Source: CF-13 sp036782775 (GTDB lineage: Bacteria > Chloroflexota > Dormibacteria > CF-121). Taken from it: a stretch of DNA of 64,000 bases. The DNA lies in NCBI GenBank assembly GCA_036782775.1, contig DAIPYJ010000009.1:1-64000 (forward strand), in the 5' to 3' direction. Below the pieces are notes generated by a model, which had not been told where the DNA came from, made no database searches, and worked only from the letters and a program-made list of their open reading frames with translations. Every line of letters starts with the position of its first letter. Positions within the stretch are counted from its first letter, which is position 1. Position numbers and translations under genes: made by a program. This document shows positions 51,655 through 60,704 of this stretch, piece by piece.

Positions 51655-53130
51655 TCAGGAGGCCGCGGCGGGTGCCGGCTGCTGCGCCTTCGGACGCCAC
51701 CGTAAGTCCAACTGGCGCGCGGCGCGAACCTCGTCCAGGCGGCCCACGGGGGCGGCTTGCGGAGCGGTTTTGACCAGCTCCGGATTCTTCTCGATTTCGT
51801 CCACGATCTGGCCGATCGCCTCGATGAAGGCGTCGAGCGATGCCTTCGACTCGGTCTCGGTCGGCTCAATCATCAGGGCTTCCGGAACGATCAGGGGGAA
51901 ATACACAGTCGGCGGGTGAAAGCCAAGGTCGATCAGCCGCTTGGCGATGTCCTTGGCGCTCACCCCTTGCGCCTTCGCCTTCTTCGCGGTCAGCACGAAC
52001 TCGTGCATCGAGGGTCCGGTGAAGGCGTCGTCGAACCACTTGCGCAGGTGATATCGCAGGTAGCTGGAATTGAGCACGGCGTTCTCCGCCACCTCGTGAA
52101 TGCTGCTGCCGTAGGTGCGGATGTAGGCATAGGCCCGCAGCAGCATGCCGAAGTTGCCATAGAAGGTCCGTACCTTCCCGATCGACTGCGGACGGTCGTA
52201 CTCGAGGCGAAAGCCTTCGTCGCTGCGCTCCACGGTCGGTACCGGCAAGAAGGGAACCAGGTGCGCCTTGACGCCGACCGGGCCGGCACCCGGTCCGCCG
52301 CCGCCGTGCGGCGTGGAGAACGTCTTGTGGAGGTTGAGGTGGACCACGTCGAAGCCCATGTCTCCTGGACGGGCGACGCCGACCAGCGCGTTGAGGTTGG
52401 CGCCGTCGAAGTACATTTGCGCCCCCTGCTCGTGAGCCAGGCGCGTGATCTCCAGGATGTCCTTCTCGAAGAGCCCGAGCGTGTTGGGGTTGGTCAGCAT
52501 GACGGCCGCCACCTTCGATGACAACTTGCTCTTGAGCTCCTCGAGGTTCACCAGGCCGTCGGCACCAGACTTGAGCACGACCGTCTTGAGCCGCGACAGG
52601 CTTGCGCTGGCGGGGTTGGTCCCATGCGCGCTATCGGGCACCAGCACCTCATCGCGGCTCTCGCCACGACTGCGGTGATACGCCTGGATGAGACGAAGCC
52701 CGGTCCACTCACCATGCGAACCCGCGGCCGGTTGCAGCGACATCCGCTCCATGCCGGTCAGGGCCAGCAGCGCCCGCTCCAGCTCCCACATCAGCCGCAG
52801 GGCACCCTGGGCGCGTTTTTCCGGGTGATAGGGATGGAGGTCGGCGAAGTCGTCGAGCCGCGCCAGCGCCTCGTTGACCGCGGGGTTGTACTTCATGGTG
52901 CAGGAGCCGAGCGGATACAGCCCCTGGTGCAGGCTGAAATTCATGCGACCAAGGCGACCAAAATGTCGCGCCAGCTCGGGCTCGCTCACCGAGGGGATGG
53001 GCAGCGCTGACGCACGCCGGTGCCGCGCGGCCACCAGCTCGTCAATCGGTTGGACGTTGACGCCGGGGGCCGGCAGCCGGGGGCTGGGCCGCTTGGGATC
53101 GGCAAGCTCGAAGAGCAACGGCTCGCTCAG
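51655..53130 (-). CDS. gcvPB: Glycine dehydrogenase (decarboxylating) subunit 2, CTG start
   Basis: About 491 residues. The PLP lysine lies in HLNLHKTFSTPHGGGG. From CTG 53130 it reads as L/M-SEPLLFEL, matching the usual GcvPB N-terminus (MSEPLLFEL-like). GGAGGT lies about 7 bases upstream and the CTG overlaps the gcvPA stop as CTGA, the equivalent of the common ATGA coupling. TTG 53118 is the only other start but would drop conserved residues. With GcvPA it decarboxylates glycine and loads the aminomethyl group on GcvH. The tail is Ala/Pro-rich. Confidence 0.94.
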   Translation of the reverse strand: MSEPLLFELADPKRPSPRLPAPGVNVQPIDELVAARHRRASALPIPSVSEPELARHFGRLGRMNFSLHQGLYPLGSCTMKYNPAVNEALARLDDFADLHPYHPEKRAQGALRLMWELERALLALTGMERMSLQPAAGSHGEWTGLRLIQAYHRSRGESRDEVLVPDSAHGTNPASASLSRLKTVVLKSGADGLVNLEELKSKLSSKVAAVMLTNPNTLGLFEKDILEITRLAHEQGAQMYFDGANLNALVGVARPGDMGFDVVHLNLHKTFSTPHGGGGPGAGPVGVKAHLVPFLPVPTVERSDEGFRLEYDRPQSIGKVRTFYGNFGMLLRAYAYIRTYGSSIHEVAENAVLNSSYLRYHLRKWFDDAFTGPSMHEFVLTAKKAKAQGVSAKDIAKRLIDLGFHPPTVYFPLIVPEALMIEPTETESKASLDAFIEAIGQIVDEIEKNPELVKTAPQAAPVGRLDEVRAARQLDLRWRPKAQQPAPAAAS

Positions 53131-54458
53131 GGGAGGACCTCCAGGAAGCGGTCGAGCGCCCGCGCATGGTTGAGCTCGGTGACCGAGATCAGCAACGCAT
53201 CGGCGAGCTCCGGGTAGTACCTCCCGAGCGGCAGACCCGGTAACACGCCCCGTTCCAGCATGAAGCCCTGCGTCTGTTCCGCCGGGTAGGGCGTGTGGAT
53301 GGCGAACTCCCAGAGGAAGGACCCGCTGAACGCCAGCCGGTAGCCGTTGCGCTGCCCCAGCTGGCCCGCGAGATAGTGGGCACGCTGGGTGCTGAGCTCG
53401 GCCAGCTGCCGCAGCCCGGCGCCGCCCATGTGCCCGAGATAAACGGTGGCGGCCAGCGCCATCAACGCGTGGTTGGTGGTGATGTTGGAGGTGGCATGCT
53501 CGCGACGGATGTGTTGCTCACGTGCCTGGAGGGTGAGGACGTAGCCGCGCCGTCCCTCGCCATCGACGGTCGCCCCCGCCAGACGGCCCGGCATCCGGCG
53601 CACCAGCGCCTCCTTGCAGGCGATGAAGCCCAGGTACGGACCGCCGAACGAGAGCGGGATGCCGAGCGGCTGACCATCGCCAACCGCGAGGTCGGCAGCG
53701 TAGTCCCCCGGAGCGGCGATCAGACCAAGCGAAACCGGATCGACACAGGAGATGAGGAGCGCACCGGCCCGGTGGCTGAGCTCGCTGATCGCCTGGGCGT
53801 CCTCGAGGATGCCGAAGAAATTCGGCTGCTGCAGGATGACGGCGGCCGTCGTCTGGGTGACGGCAGCCTCGAGCTTGGCCTGGTCGACCGTCCCCTCCGG
53901 TCCTGCGGCGACCCGAAGGATCTCGTATTGCTGAGCCTCCGAGTAGGTCTGCAGCACCTGGGCATACTCCGGGTGCAGCGCGCCGGCGACCACGACGTTA
54001 TGGCGGCCGGTCTGCGCCACCGCCATCGCGGTCGCCTCGGCCAATGCGGTGGCGCCGTCGTAGAGGGAGGCGTTCGCGACATCGAGGCCAGTGAGCAGCG
54101 CGATCATGCTCTGGAACTCGTAGATCGCCTGCAGAGTCCCCTGGCTGGCCTCGGCCTGATAAGGCGTATAGGTCGTGTAGAAGTCGGGACGCGATATCAC
54201 CTGGTTGACGATCGCGGGACTGAACCGTCGCGACGCCCCCGCTCCGAGGAAGCTATGCGACGGCGCAATCCGCTGGTTGAGGCGTCCGAGCTCGCGGAAG
54301 TACTGGACCAGCTCGACCTCCGAGAGCGGCTCGGGAAGCTCGACCCGCTCCAGCCGCAGCGATCCGGGAAGATGCTTGAAGAGCCCGCTGACATCGTTCA
54401 GCTCGAGCGCTTCGAGCATCTCGCGGCGCTCGGCATCGGCATTCGGCAGGTAGCTCAT
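53127..54458 (-). CDS. gcvPA: Glycine dehydrogenase (decarboxylating) subunit 1
   Basis: 443 residues: FLGAGASRRFSPAIVNQVISR, TPYQAEASQGTLQAIYEFQS, SLYDGATALAEA, SFGGPYLGFIACKEALVRRM and REQHIRREHATSNI. This is the N-terminal half of P-protein in the split form found in Gram-positives, Thermus and Chloroflexota. Forms a heterotetramer with GcvPB. Confidence 0.95.
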   Translation of the reverse strand: MSYLPNADAERREMLEALELNDVSGLFKHLPGSLRLERVELPEPLSEVELVQYFRELGRLNQRIAPSHSFLGAGASRRFSPAIVNQVISRPDFYTTYTPYQAEASQGTLQAIYEFQSMIALLTGLDVANASLYDGATALAEATAMAVAQTGRHNVVVAGALHPEYAQVLQTYSEAQQYEILRVAAGPEGTVDQAKLEAAVTQTTAAVILQQPNFFGILEDAQAISELSHRAGALLISCVDPVSLGLIAAPGDYAADLAVGDGQPLGIPLSFGGPYLGFIACKEALVRRMPGRLAGATVDGEGRRGYVLTLQAREQHIRREHATSNITTNHALMALAATVYLGHMGGAGLRQLAELSTQRAHYLAGQLGQRNGYRLAFSGSFLWEFAIHTPYPAEQTQGFMLERGVLPGLPLGRYYPELADALLISVTELNHARALDRFLEVLP

Positions 54459-54474
54459 GCGGGCAGCGGACCGA

Positions 54475-54858
54475 TCAGTGCGGCTGGCCCTCGACCATGG
54501 CGTCGTAGGCCTTCTGGTCGAGCAGCTTTGGATTGTCGCCGGCCCCTTTCAGCTTGATCAGCCAGCCTTTCCCGTAGGGGTCCTGGTTGACGTACTCCGG
54601 ATGCTCTTTGAGCTCCTCGTTGACGGCAGCCACCTCGCCGCCAACTGGACTGAAGAGATCGGAGGCGGCCTTCACCGATTCGACCACGCCCAGCCGGCCG
54701 CCGGGCTCCAGGCGCTGGCCGACGCTGGGCAGCTCGACATAGATGACGTCGCCCAACTGCGACTGCGCATATTGGCTGATGCCAACCGTTGCCGTCTCCC
54801 CGTCCTCCTTGACCCACTCGTGCGTCTCGCTGAACCGCCGTCCGTTGTCTTCCGCCAT
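54475..54858 (-). CDS. gcvH: Glycine cleavage system H protein
   Basis: 127 residues. Lipoyl-acceptor lysine K63 in VVESVKAASDLFSPV. GGAGGAG sits just before ATG 54858. Carries the aminomethyl group between the P-, T- and L-proteins. Confidence 0.97.
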   Translation of the reverse strand: MAEDNGRRFSETHEWVKEDGETATVGISQYAQSQLGDVIYVELPSVGQRLEPGGRLGVVESVKAASDLFSPVGGEVAAVNEELKEHPEYVNQDPYGKGWLIKLKGAGDNPKLLDQKAYDAMVEGQPH

Positions 54859-54876
54859 CGCTCCTCCCTTAAAGGC

Positions 54877-55965
54877 TCATTTCGGATGGGGCCGCTTATA
54901 GAAAGGTAAGGCAACCACCTCGGCGCTCGCGGCCGCGCCGCGGATCTCGACCGCGAGCCGCGTGCCCGGTTGGCTGAGGGCCGGCGGAACGTATGCCATC
55001 GCGATGTTGTAGCCGAGGGTAAAGGAGACGTTGCCCGAGGTGACGACGCCGACCCGTTTGCCATCGTCCAGCACGGGATATCCATGCCGGGGAATGCTGC
55101 GATCCACGAGCTTGAGGCCCACGAGCACCCGCTCGAGACCCTGGCTTTTCGCCTCGACGATCGCGTCGCGGCCGATGAACTCCTTATCCAGGTTCAACGT
55201 CCAATCGAGCCCCGCCTCCAGTGGATTGGTGCTGGCATCCATGTCATTCCCGTAGAGGCGCATACCCGCTTCGAGTCGCAGCGTGTCGCGGGCACCGAGC
55301 CCCGCCGGCCGGATTCCGTCTCGAGCCCCTTCCTCGAGCACCGCGCGCCAGAGCTTGACGGCGTCGGCGTTGGCGCAAAAGAGCTCGAACCCGTCCTCGC
55401 CGGTGTAGCCGGTCCGCGAGATGATGCAGCGCACATCCGCAACCGAGCCGTCGAGGAAGGCGTAGTACTTGACGCCGGAGAGGTCGTCAACGGCCAACCG
55501 CTGGACCAGGCCTGCGGCCCGCGGTCCCTGCACGCCGATCAGCGCCCATTGGCGCCCGACGTTGAAGGCGCTGTCGGCAGACCCATGGCTCCGGATCCAT
55601 TCGAAGTCGCTGTCCTGGTTCCCCGCGTTGACGACCAGCAGGTAGCCGCCGTCGTTGACCGCGTAAACGAGGACGTCGTCGAGGATCCCGCCCTCCGGGT
55701 TGCAGAGCAGTGCGTACTGGATGCGACCCTGCCGCAACTTGCTGAGGTCGCGCGTTACGACCCGTTGGGCCAGCCGGTCATCCTTGACGCGCAGCTCGCC
55801 CATATGAGACAGGTCGAAGAGTCCCACCGCTTCGCGGACGGCTCGGTGCTCCTCGCGGATGCTGCTGTACTGCAGCGGCATCGTCCAACCGCTGAAGGTC
55901 GTCATCTGGGCGCCCAGCCGGATGTGCTCGTCGTAGAGCGGTGTGCGCTCGGCGGTCGCAATCAC
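54877..55965 (-). CDS. gcvT: Aminomethyltransferase (glycine cleavage T protein)
   Basis: 362 residues from GTG 55965. FDLSHMGELRV, TGYTGEDGFELF, LGARDTLRLEAGMRLYGND and FIGRDAI are T-protein signatures. Transfers the methylene group to tetrahydrofolate, releasing ammonia. It follows the sigma-like gene by 9 bases and leads gcvT-H-PA-PB; that leaves no room for a glycine riboswitch directly ahead of it. Confidence 0.96.
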   Translation of the reverse strand: MIATAERTPLYDEHIRLGAQMTTFSGWTMPLQYSSIREEHRAVREAVGLFDLSHMGELRVKDDRLAQRVVTRDLSKLRQGRIQYALLCNPEGGILDDVLVYAVNDGGYLLVVNAGNQDSDFEWIRSHGSADSAFNVGRQWALIGVQGPRAAGLVQRLAVDDLSGVKYYAFLDGSVADVRCIISRTGYTGEDGFELFCANADAVKLWRAVLEEGARDGIRPAGLGARDTLRLEAGMRLYGNDMDASTNPLEAGLDWTLNLDKEFIGRDAIVEAKSQGLERVLVGLKLVDRSIPRHGYPVLDDGKRVGVVTSGNVSFTLGYNIAMAYVPPALSQPGTRLAVEIRGAAASAEVVALPFYKRPHPK

Positions 55966-55974
55966 GCCGGTGGC

Positions 55975-56586
55975 TTAGGCCTCGTGGCCGTTGCTGGCAT
56001 CGAGATCTTCGCTGCCCTCGAGGTCGTCGAGATAGTCCAGCAGTTCCTGGTCGTGGACGGCGCGCGCCTCGGCCAGCATCTCGAGGATGACGTTGACGCG
56101 CGCTTCCTCCCAGTGCAGCAGCCGCGCCAGCTCGACGGGCGTCGCCTCACGACCCAGGCGGCCGGCAAGTAACCGCTGTGCCGACTCGAGGACGCGGCAG
56201 GCGACAACGAACGCCTCATCATTTTTCTGCGCTTGCTCGGTTTGGGCGACGACGTCATCCATGGTGGCGCTGATGGCGTGCTTGAGCCGGGCATGGAAAG
56301 CACCTTGACCCGGCTGGTAGTGCTCCACTGCGGAGATGAGCCCGACGGTCCCCTCTTGAAAGAGGTCGCCGAAGGGCACGCCGCGCTCCTTTCGCTCGAC
56401 GGCGGCCTCGAGAACCAGGTAGAGATTGTGTTCGATCAGCCGCCGGTTGGCGGCGTCGCGTTCGCGCCCGCGCGTGGCAAGCAAACTGCGCTCCTCGTCG
56501 TTGGACAGGCGTGGATACCGGGCAACCTGCGCGCGATAGCCGTCTTCGTCGTCATCGGCCGGTGGCGGCGCCAGCTCGTGAGCCAC
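55975..56586 (-). CDS. Sigma-70-like protein lacking region 4
   Basis: 203 residues. The helical start PRLSNDEERSLLATRGRERD and NRRLIEHNLYLVLEAA resemble regions 1.2 and 2.1; FGDLFQEGTVGLISAVEHYQ matches region 2.2, the core-RNAP contact. Region 2.3 lacks the tryptophans needed for strand opening (AFHARLKHAISATM). A region-3-like part follows (AGRLGREATPVELARLL), then an acidic tail (LLDYLDDLEGSEDLD) in place of region 4. It could bind core RNA polymerase without recognising -35 elements. First in the gcv transcript, so perhaps a regulator of it (inference). Confidence 0.72.
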   Translation of the reverse strand: MAHELAPPPADDDEDGYRAQVARYPRLSNDEERSLLATRGRERDAANRRLIEHNLYLVLEAAVERKERGVPFGDLFQEGTVGLISAVEHYQPGQGAFHARLKHAISATMDDVVAQTEQAQKNDEAFVVACRVLESAQRLLAGRLGREATPVELARLLHWEEARVNVILEMLAEARAVHDQELLDYLDDLEGSEDLDASNGHEA

Positions 56587-56636
56587 AACCTCATTCTAAA
56601 GTCGGGTTCCGCGCGTCCCGGCGATATCATCAAGTC

Positions 56637-58013
56637 GTGAAGAGGGCCGTTCGGCTCTTTTTCGCCATCGTTTCCCTGGCGGCCCTGCTGCCGGCGATCC
56701 CCGCGCGAGCCGCCGATTCCGAGGTCCTTGTCGCCACCCTCACCGGGGTCATCAATCCGATCACCGACAGCTATATCTCACACGCCGTCGACCGGGCGGT
56801 GAACGACCATGCGACCGCGCTTGTGATCGCCATGGACACCCCAGGTGGGCTCGACACCTCGATGCGCGACATCATTCAAAAGATCATCGCGGCCAAAGTT
56901 CCCGTGGTTGTCTTCGTCTCGCCGTCCGGCGCCCGGGCCGCCTCTGCCGGCATGTACATCACGGAATCGGCCGACATCTCGGCGATGGCGCCGGGCACCA
57001 ATATCGGCTCGGCCCACCCGGTGAGCATCGGCGGCAGTAACCCCGCTCCAAGCGCCACGCCGGCCGCGTCCGGAACCTCGCCGGCGACCGACATCGAGGA
57101 CCAGAAGATCGAAAACGACGCCGCCGCCTATGCCCGCGCGCTGGCGACCCTGCACCACCACAATGCCGCCTGGGCGGAGAAGGCGGTTCGACAGAGCATC
57201 AACGCCACCGCTGAAGAAGCGGTCAAGTTGGACGTCGTCGACCTCGAGAGCCGCGACCTGAGCACCTTGCTCAGCAGCCTAGACGGACGCACAGTCAGCA
57301 AGGGCGGGCAGAGCTACACGCTAAACACGGCAAACGCCGCGGTCGTCCGCGATGACCTGAGCGGCTTCGACCAACTGCTGCAGGCGGTCGCCGACCCGAA
57401 CCTGGTCTACCTGCTCTTCTTGCTCGCCATCATCGGCATCGCGTTCTGGGTCACCCATCCGGGCCTGGTGCTCCCGGGCGTGGTTGGCGTGATCGCGGGC
57501 CTGCTGGCCGCGATGTCGTTGTTCAACCTGCCGATCAACATCGCCGGCCTGATCCTCATCTTGCTGGCATTCCTCCTCTTCATCGTCGACCTCAAGGCCG
57601 TGACCCACGGCGTGTTGACCACTGGTGGCATTGTCGCGATGACGCTCGGCGGCCTCTTGCTGATCAACACGGGATTCCTCTCGGAGGCGGTCAACGTCCC
57701 GCTGCTGCTGTTGACGGTGGCCGTGATCGCCGGCATCTTCCTCTTCATCCTCCGCAAGGTCATCGCGGCACGACGCATGCCCTACGCTGCCGGCGAGGAG
57801 TCAATGCTTGGCACCATCGGCACCGTGCGCGAACCGCTAAACCCGGACGGGATGGTTTTCGTTGACGGCGCACTCTGGCAGGCCACCTCCAGCGAGGGCC
57901 CGCTGGCCGCTGGCACCCAGGTGCGAGTGAACGCTGTCCGTGGCTTGCGGCTCGAGGTGGAGCCAGTCAGCCAGCAACCGCCGGCCCAAGGGCCACGACT
58001 GGTAGCGTCTTGA
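56637..58013 (+). CDS. NfeD-family membrane serine protease (ClpP-like, long form)
   Basis: 458 residues from GTG 56637. Signal peptide ending ARA; a ClpP/SppA-like domain with MDTPGG and the catalytic serine in SGARAASAGMYI; about five membrane segments (from LLFLLAIIGIAFWV); a C-terminal NfeD OB-fold (GTIGTVREPLNPDGMVFVDG). It lies 55 bases upstream of a slipin gene, the well-known NfeD/stomatin pairing in membrane-protein quality control. Confidence 0.9.
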   Translation: MKRAVRLFFAIVSLAALLPAIPARAADSEVLVATLTGVINPITDSYISHAVDRAVNDHATALVIAMDTPGGLDTSMRDIIQKIIAAKVPVVVFVSPSGARAASAGMYITESADISAMAPGTNIGSAHPVSIGGSNPAPSATPAASGTSPATDIEDQKIENDAAAYARALATLHHHNAAWAEKAVRQSINATAEEAVKLDVVDLESRDLSTLLSSLDGRTVSKGGQSYTLNTANAAVVRDDLSGFDQLLQAVADPNLVYLLFLLAIIGIAFWVTHPGLVLPGVVGVIAGLLAAMSLFNLPINIAGLILILLAFLLFIVDLKAVTHGVLTTGGIVAMTLGGLLLINTGFLSEAVNVPLLLLTVAVIAGIFLFILRKVIAARRMPYAAGEESMLGTIGTVREPLNPDGMVFVDGALWQATSSEGPLAAGTQVRVNAVRGLRLEVEPVSQQPPAQGPRLVAS

Positions 58014-58068
58014 CCGAGCGGCGGCCGTAGCATTGGACCGAATGGGAGTCGACAGCAGGAGGGACTAG

Positions 58069-58866
58069 GTGGGGATATTCGCGCTGGTCGTTCTCGGCGT
58101 CATCGTGGTCGTGATCCTGATCGGGTTGAGCTCCGCGATCCGCATCATCAATGAGTACGAACGAGGAGTGCTGTTTCGCCTCGGCCGGCTGATGACTCTG
58201 AAGGGGCCCGGGCTGCGGCTGATCATCCCCTTCGGCATCGACCGGCTGGTCAAGATCGACCTGCGAACGGTCACCCTGGAAGTGCCGCCCCAGGAGGTCA
58301 TCACCCTGGACAACGTGACCGTCAAGGTCAACGCCGTCATCTACTTCCTGGTGGTCAATCCCAACTCCGCCGTGACCAAGGTCGCCAACTTCATCAACGC
58401 GACTTCACAAATCGCGCAGACTACGCTACGGAGCGTGCTGGGCCAGTCGACCCTCGATGAACTGCTCGCCAATCGGGAGAAGATCAATACCACGCTTCAG
58501 CGGATCATCGATGAGCAGACCGAGCCCTGGGGCGTCAAGGTTTCGACGGTCGAGATCAAGGACGTCGAGCTGCCGGGCACGATGCAACGCGCCATGGCAA
58601 AGCAAGCCGAGGCCGAACGCGAGAAGCGAGCGAAGATCATCCACGCGGAAGGCGAGTTTGCAGCCGCCAAGCAACTGACCGACGCGGCCGACGTGATCGC
58701 CAAGCAACCCAGCGCCCTTCAGCTCCGCTATCTGCAGACGCTGACCGAGATCGGCGTCGAGCGCAACACGGTCATCGTCTTCCCCATGCCGATCGACATG
58801 ATCGAGCAGATGATCCAGCTTCGCGAGGCCGCAGCTACAAGCACGCCGGCTCCGACAAAGCGCTGA
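58069..58866 (+). CDS. Slipin (stomatin/prohibitin-family protein)
   Basis: 265 residues from GTG 58069, preceded by CAGGAGGG. One N-terminal membrane segment, then the SPFH domain (INEYERGVLFRLGRLMTLKG, DLRTVTLEVPPQEVITLDNV, SVLGQSTLDELLANREKI) and a coiled-coil (AMAKQAEAEREKRAKIIHAE). Partner of the upstream NfeD protease. Confidence 0.93.
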   Translation: MGIFALVVLGVIVVVILIGLSSAIRIINEYERGVLFRLGRLMTLKGPGLRLIIPFGIDRLVKIDLRTVTLEVPPQEVITLDNVTVKVNAVIYFLVVNPNSAVTKVANFINATSQIAQTTLRSVLGQSTLDELLANREKINTTLQRIIDEQTEPWGVKVSTVEIKDVELPGTMQRAMAKQAEAEREKRAKIIHAEGEFAAAKQLTDAADVIAKQPSALQLRYLQTLTEIGVERNTVIVFPMPIDMIEQMIQLREAAATSTPAPTKR

Positions 58867-58889
58867 TTCTCCTCGTCGCCCGCGCCGAC

Positions 58890-59852
58890 GTGCCGACTGA
58901 CCTGCTGACAATCGGCGTCCTGCTGCTCCTCATCGGCCTGTATGCGCTGGCCAATATCGGTGAGCGGTCGCCGACGGCGCGAACACTGACCTTGATCGCC
59001 GGGGCGCTGATTGCGGGCTTTGCGCTGCTGATCGGCGCCGCAGTCTGCACCCTCAACTTCGTGCTCTATGAGTCGGGCGCGAAAACACTGGCGGGTTTTC
59101 GCAGCGCACTCCTTTTCGGCGTCCCGGTTGGACTGGCCGGTGCCCTTGGGCTCCTCTATCTCTCGCCAGCGGTTCAGCGGCTGCTGGCCAGGATCATCCC
59201 GCTCCGAGCCGGCTCACCGGTCGTCTATCTCACGGTCGTTCTCGGCTTGGTGCTGATCGGCCAGCAGATCGGGATCCCGCTGCAACAGGAGACCACGCCC
59301 CTCACCTACACCGACCTGCTCTCCCAGGACATCCCGTTCTTCATGCTTGCCTTCGTCGGCGTCGGACTCTTTACCCGGCGTTCCTGGCCCGACACGCTGG
59401 AGCGTTTGGGGCTCGTCCGGCCCGCCGCCAGCTGGTGGTGGATCGTCGCGCTGCTCGCCGTCGCGCTCTTCCTCGCCGTCGCCTATGGCATCGAGCGGGT
59501 GGCGGACGTGGTGGCGCCGGCCCAGCAGAAGCAGGTCACCGACGTCAGCAACGTCCTCTTCAGCCACTTCAACAATCCCGCCGCAGTCATCTTCCTTGGC
59601 CTGCTGGCCGGCGTCGTCGAAGAGACGCTGTTTCGCGGCGCGCTGGTGCCACGGATGGGCGTGATTGTGAGCGCGATTCTATTTGCCGCTCTGCACACCC
59701 AATACGCCATCAGCTTCGCGACACTCGAGGTGCTCGTGCTCGGCATCGGCCTCGGGCTCCTGCGCGTCTGGTCACGTAGCACCCTCCCCTGCATGGTGAC
59801 CCACGCCGGATACGACATCGCGGTGGGACTGATCCCCTTCATCTTCAAGTAG
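58890..59852 (+). CDS. CPBP-family intramembrane metalloprotease (CaaX protease-like)
   Basis: 320 residues from GTG 58890, about eight membrane segments. Catalytic motifs EETLFRG, FAALHTQ and THAGYD near the C-terminus match the CPBP/ABI family. It follows the slipin gene by 23 bases and is probably in the same transcript. Substrate unknown. Confidence 0.87.
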   Translation: MPTDLLTIGVLLLLIGLYALANIGERSPTARTLTLIAGALIAGFALLIGAAVCTLNFVLYESGAKTLAGFRSALLFGVPVGLAGALGLLYLSPAVQRLLARIIPLRAGSPVVYLTVVLGLVLIGQQIGIPLQQETTPLTYTDLLSQDIPFFMLAFVGVGLFTRRSWPDTLERLGLVRPAASWWWIVALLAVALFLAVAYGIERVADVVAPAQQKQVTDVSNVLFSHFNNPAAVIFLGLLAGVVEETLFRGALVPRMGVIVSAILFAALHTQYAISFATLEVLVLGIGLGLLRVWSRSTLPCMVTHAGYDIAVGLIPFIFK

Positions 59853-59876
59853 GCCGCCAGCGGCCGGCCGGGCCGC

Positions 59877-59911
59877 GCAAACGCGCGTTTGCCACGGTGC
59901 GCTTCTATAAT
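59877..59911 (+). promoter_or_regulatory. Palindrome and -10 element upstream of parA
   Basis: GCAAACGCGCGTTTGC (59877-59892) is a perfect 16-bp palindrome. A consensus -10 TATAAT follows at 59906-59911, 35 bases before the parA GTG. No good -35 lies at 17-bp spacing; the palindrome covers that position and may be an operator or activator site. Confidence 0.5.
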
Positions 59912-59945
59912 CCGGCCAGGATCCGTCCTCGTCCCAGCCAGCAAA

Positions 59946-60704
59946 GTGCCAAGAATCTACGCAGTCGTCAACCAGAAGGGCGGCGTCGGTAAAACCACGA
60001 CCGCCATCAACGTGGCGGCCAATCTCCCCGAGCTGGGCAAGACCGGCTTGATCGTCGACATGGATCCGCAGGGGAACACAAGCAGCGGCCTGGGTGTGGC
60101 TCGCAGCGAGCTCAGCCGTAGCATCTACAACGTCATCATCGATGGCGAGGACATCAACGAGATCATCCGGCCGACCGCGGTTGCGGGCCTCGACATCCTT
60201 CCCTCGCATCGATCGCTCGCCGGCGCCGAGATCGAGCTGATCAACCTACCGCGCCGCGAACGGCGGCTGCTTTATGCGCTGGACGCGCTTCGCATGCCCT
60301 ACGACTACATCATCATCGACTGCCCGCCGTCATTGGGCTTGCTGACGGTGAACTGCCTGGTGGCGGCCGAGTTCATGCTGATTCCCATCCAGTGCGAGTA
60401 CTACGCGCTCGAGGGGCTCGGCGCGCTGACGCATACCAAGCAGTTGATCCAGCGCGAGCTCAACCCTGGGCTCAAAATCGGCGGGATCGTGCTAACGCTC
60501 TACGATCCCCGAACCACGCTCGCGTCGCAGGTGGCGCAGCAAGTGCGCGCCCAGTTTCCCGAGAAGACGTTTCGCACCGTCATCCCTCGCAACGTCCGGC
60601 TCAGCGAAGCCCCCAGCCACGGCATGCCCATTACCCAATACGACCCGACCTCACGAGGCGCGATCGCCTACCAGGAGCTCACCAAGGAGTTGATCGCCAG
60701 ATGA
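59946..60704 (+). CDS. parA: Chromosome-partitioning ATPase
   Basis: 252 residues from GTG 59946 (VPRIYAVVNQKGGVGKTTT). Deviant Walker A KGGVGKTT, DMDPQGNTSSGLG and IIDCPPSLGLLT are typical of chromosomal ParA/Soj. Its stop overlaps the parB start as ATGA. Confidence 0.96.
   Translation: MPRIYAVVNQKGGVGKTTTAINVAANLPELGKTGLIVDMDPQGNTSSGLGVARSELSRSIYNVIIDGEDINEIIRPTAVAGLDILPSHRSLAGAEIELINLPRRERRLLYALDALRMPYDYIIIDCPPSLGLLTVNCLVAAEFMLIPIQCEYYALEGLGALTHTKQLIQRELNPGLKIGGIVLTLYDPRTTLASQVAQQVRAQFPEKTFRTVIPRNVRLSEAPSHGMPITQYDPTSRGAIAYQELTKELIAR

Noticed and set aside
53295..54557. 420-codon plus-strand frame over gcvPA
   Set aside because: Antisense to a well-supported gcvPA; the product is Arg/Glu-rich and featureless.
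55966..56586. Glycine riboswitch ahead of gcvT
   Set aside because: Only 9 bases separate gcvT from the sigma-like gene, and no tandem aptamer-like folds were seen in the 50 bases upstream of that gene.
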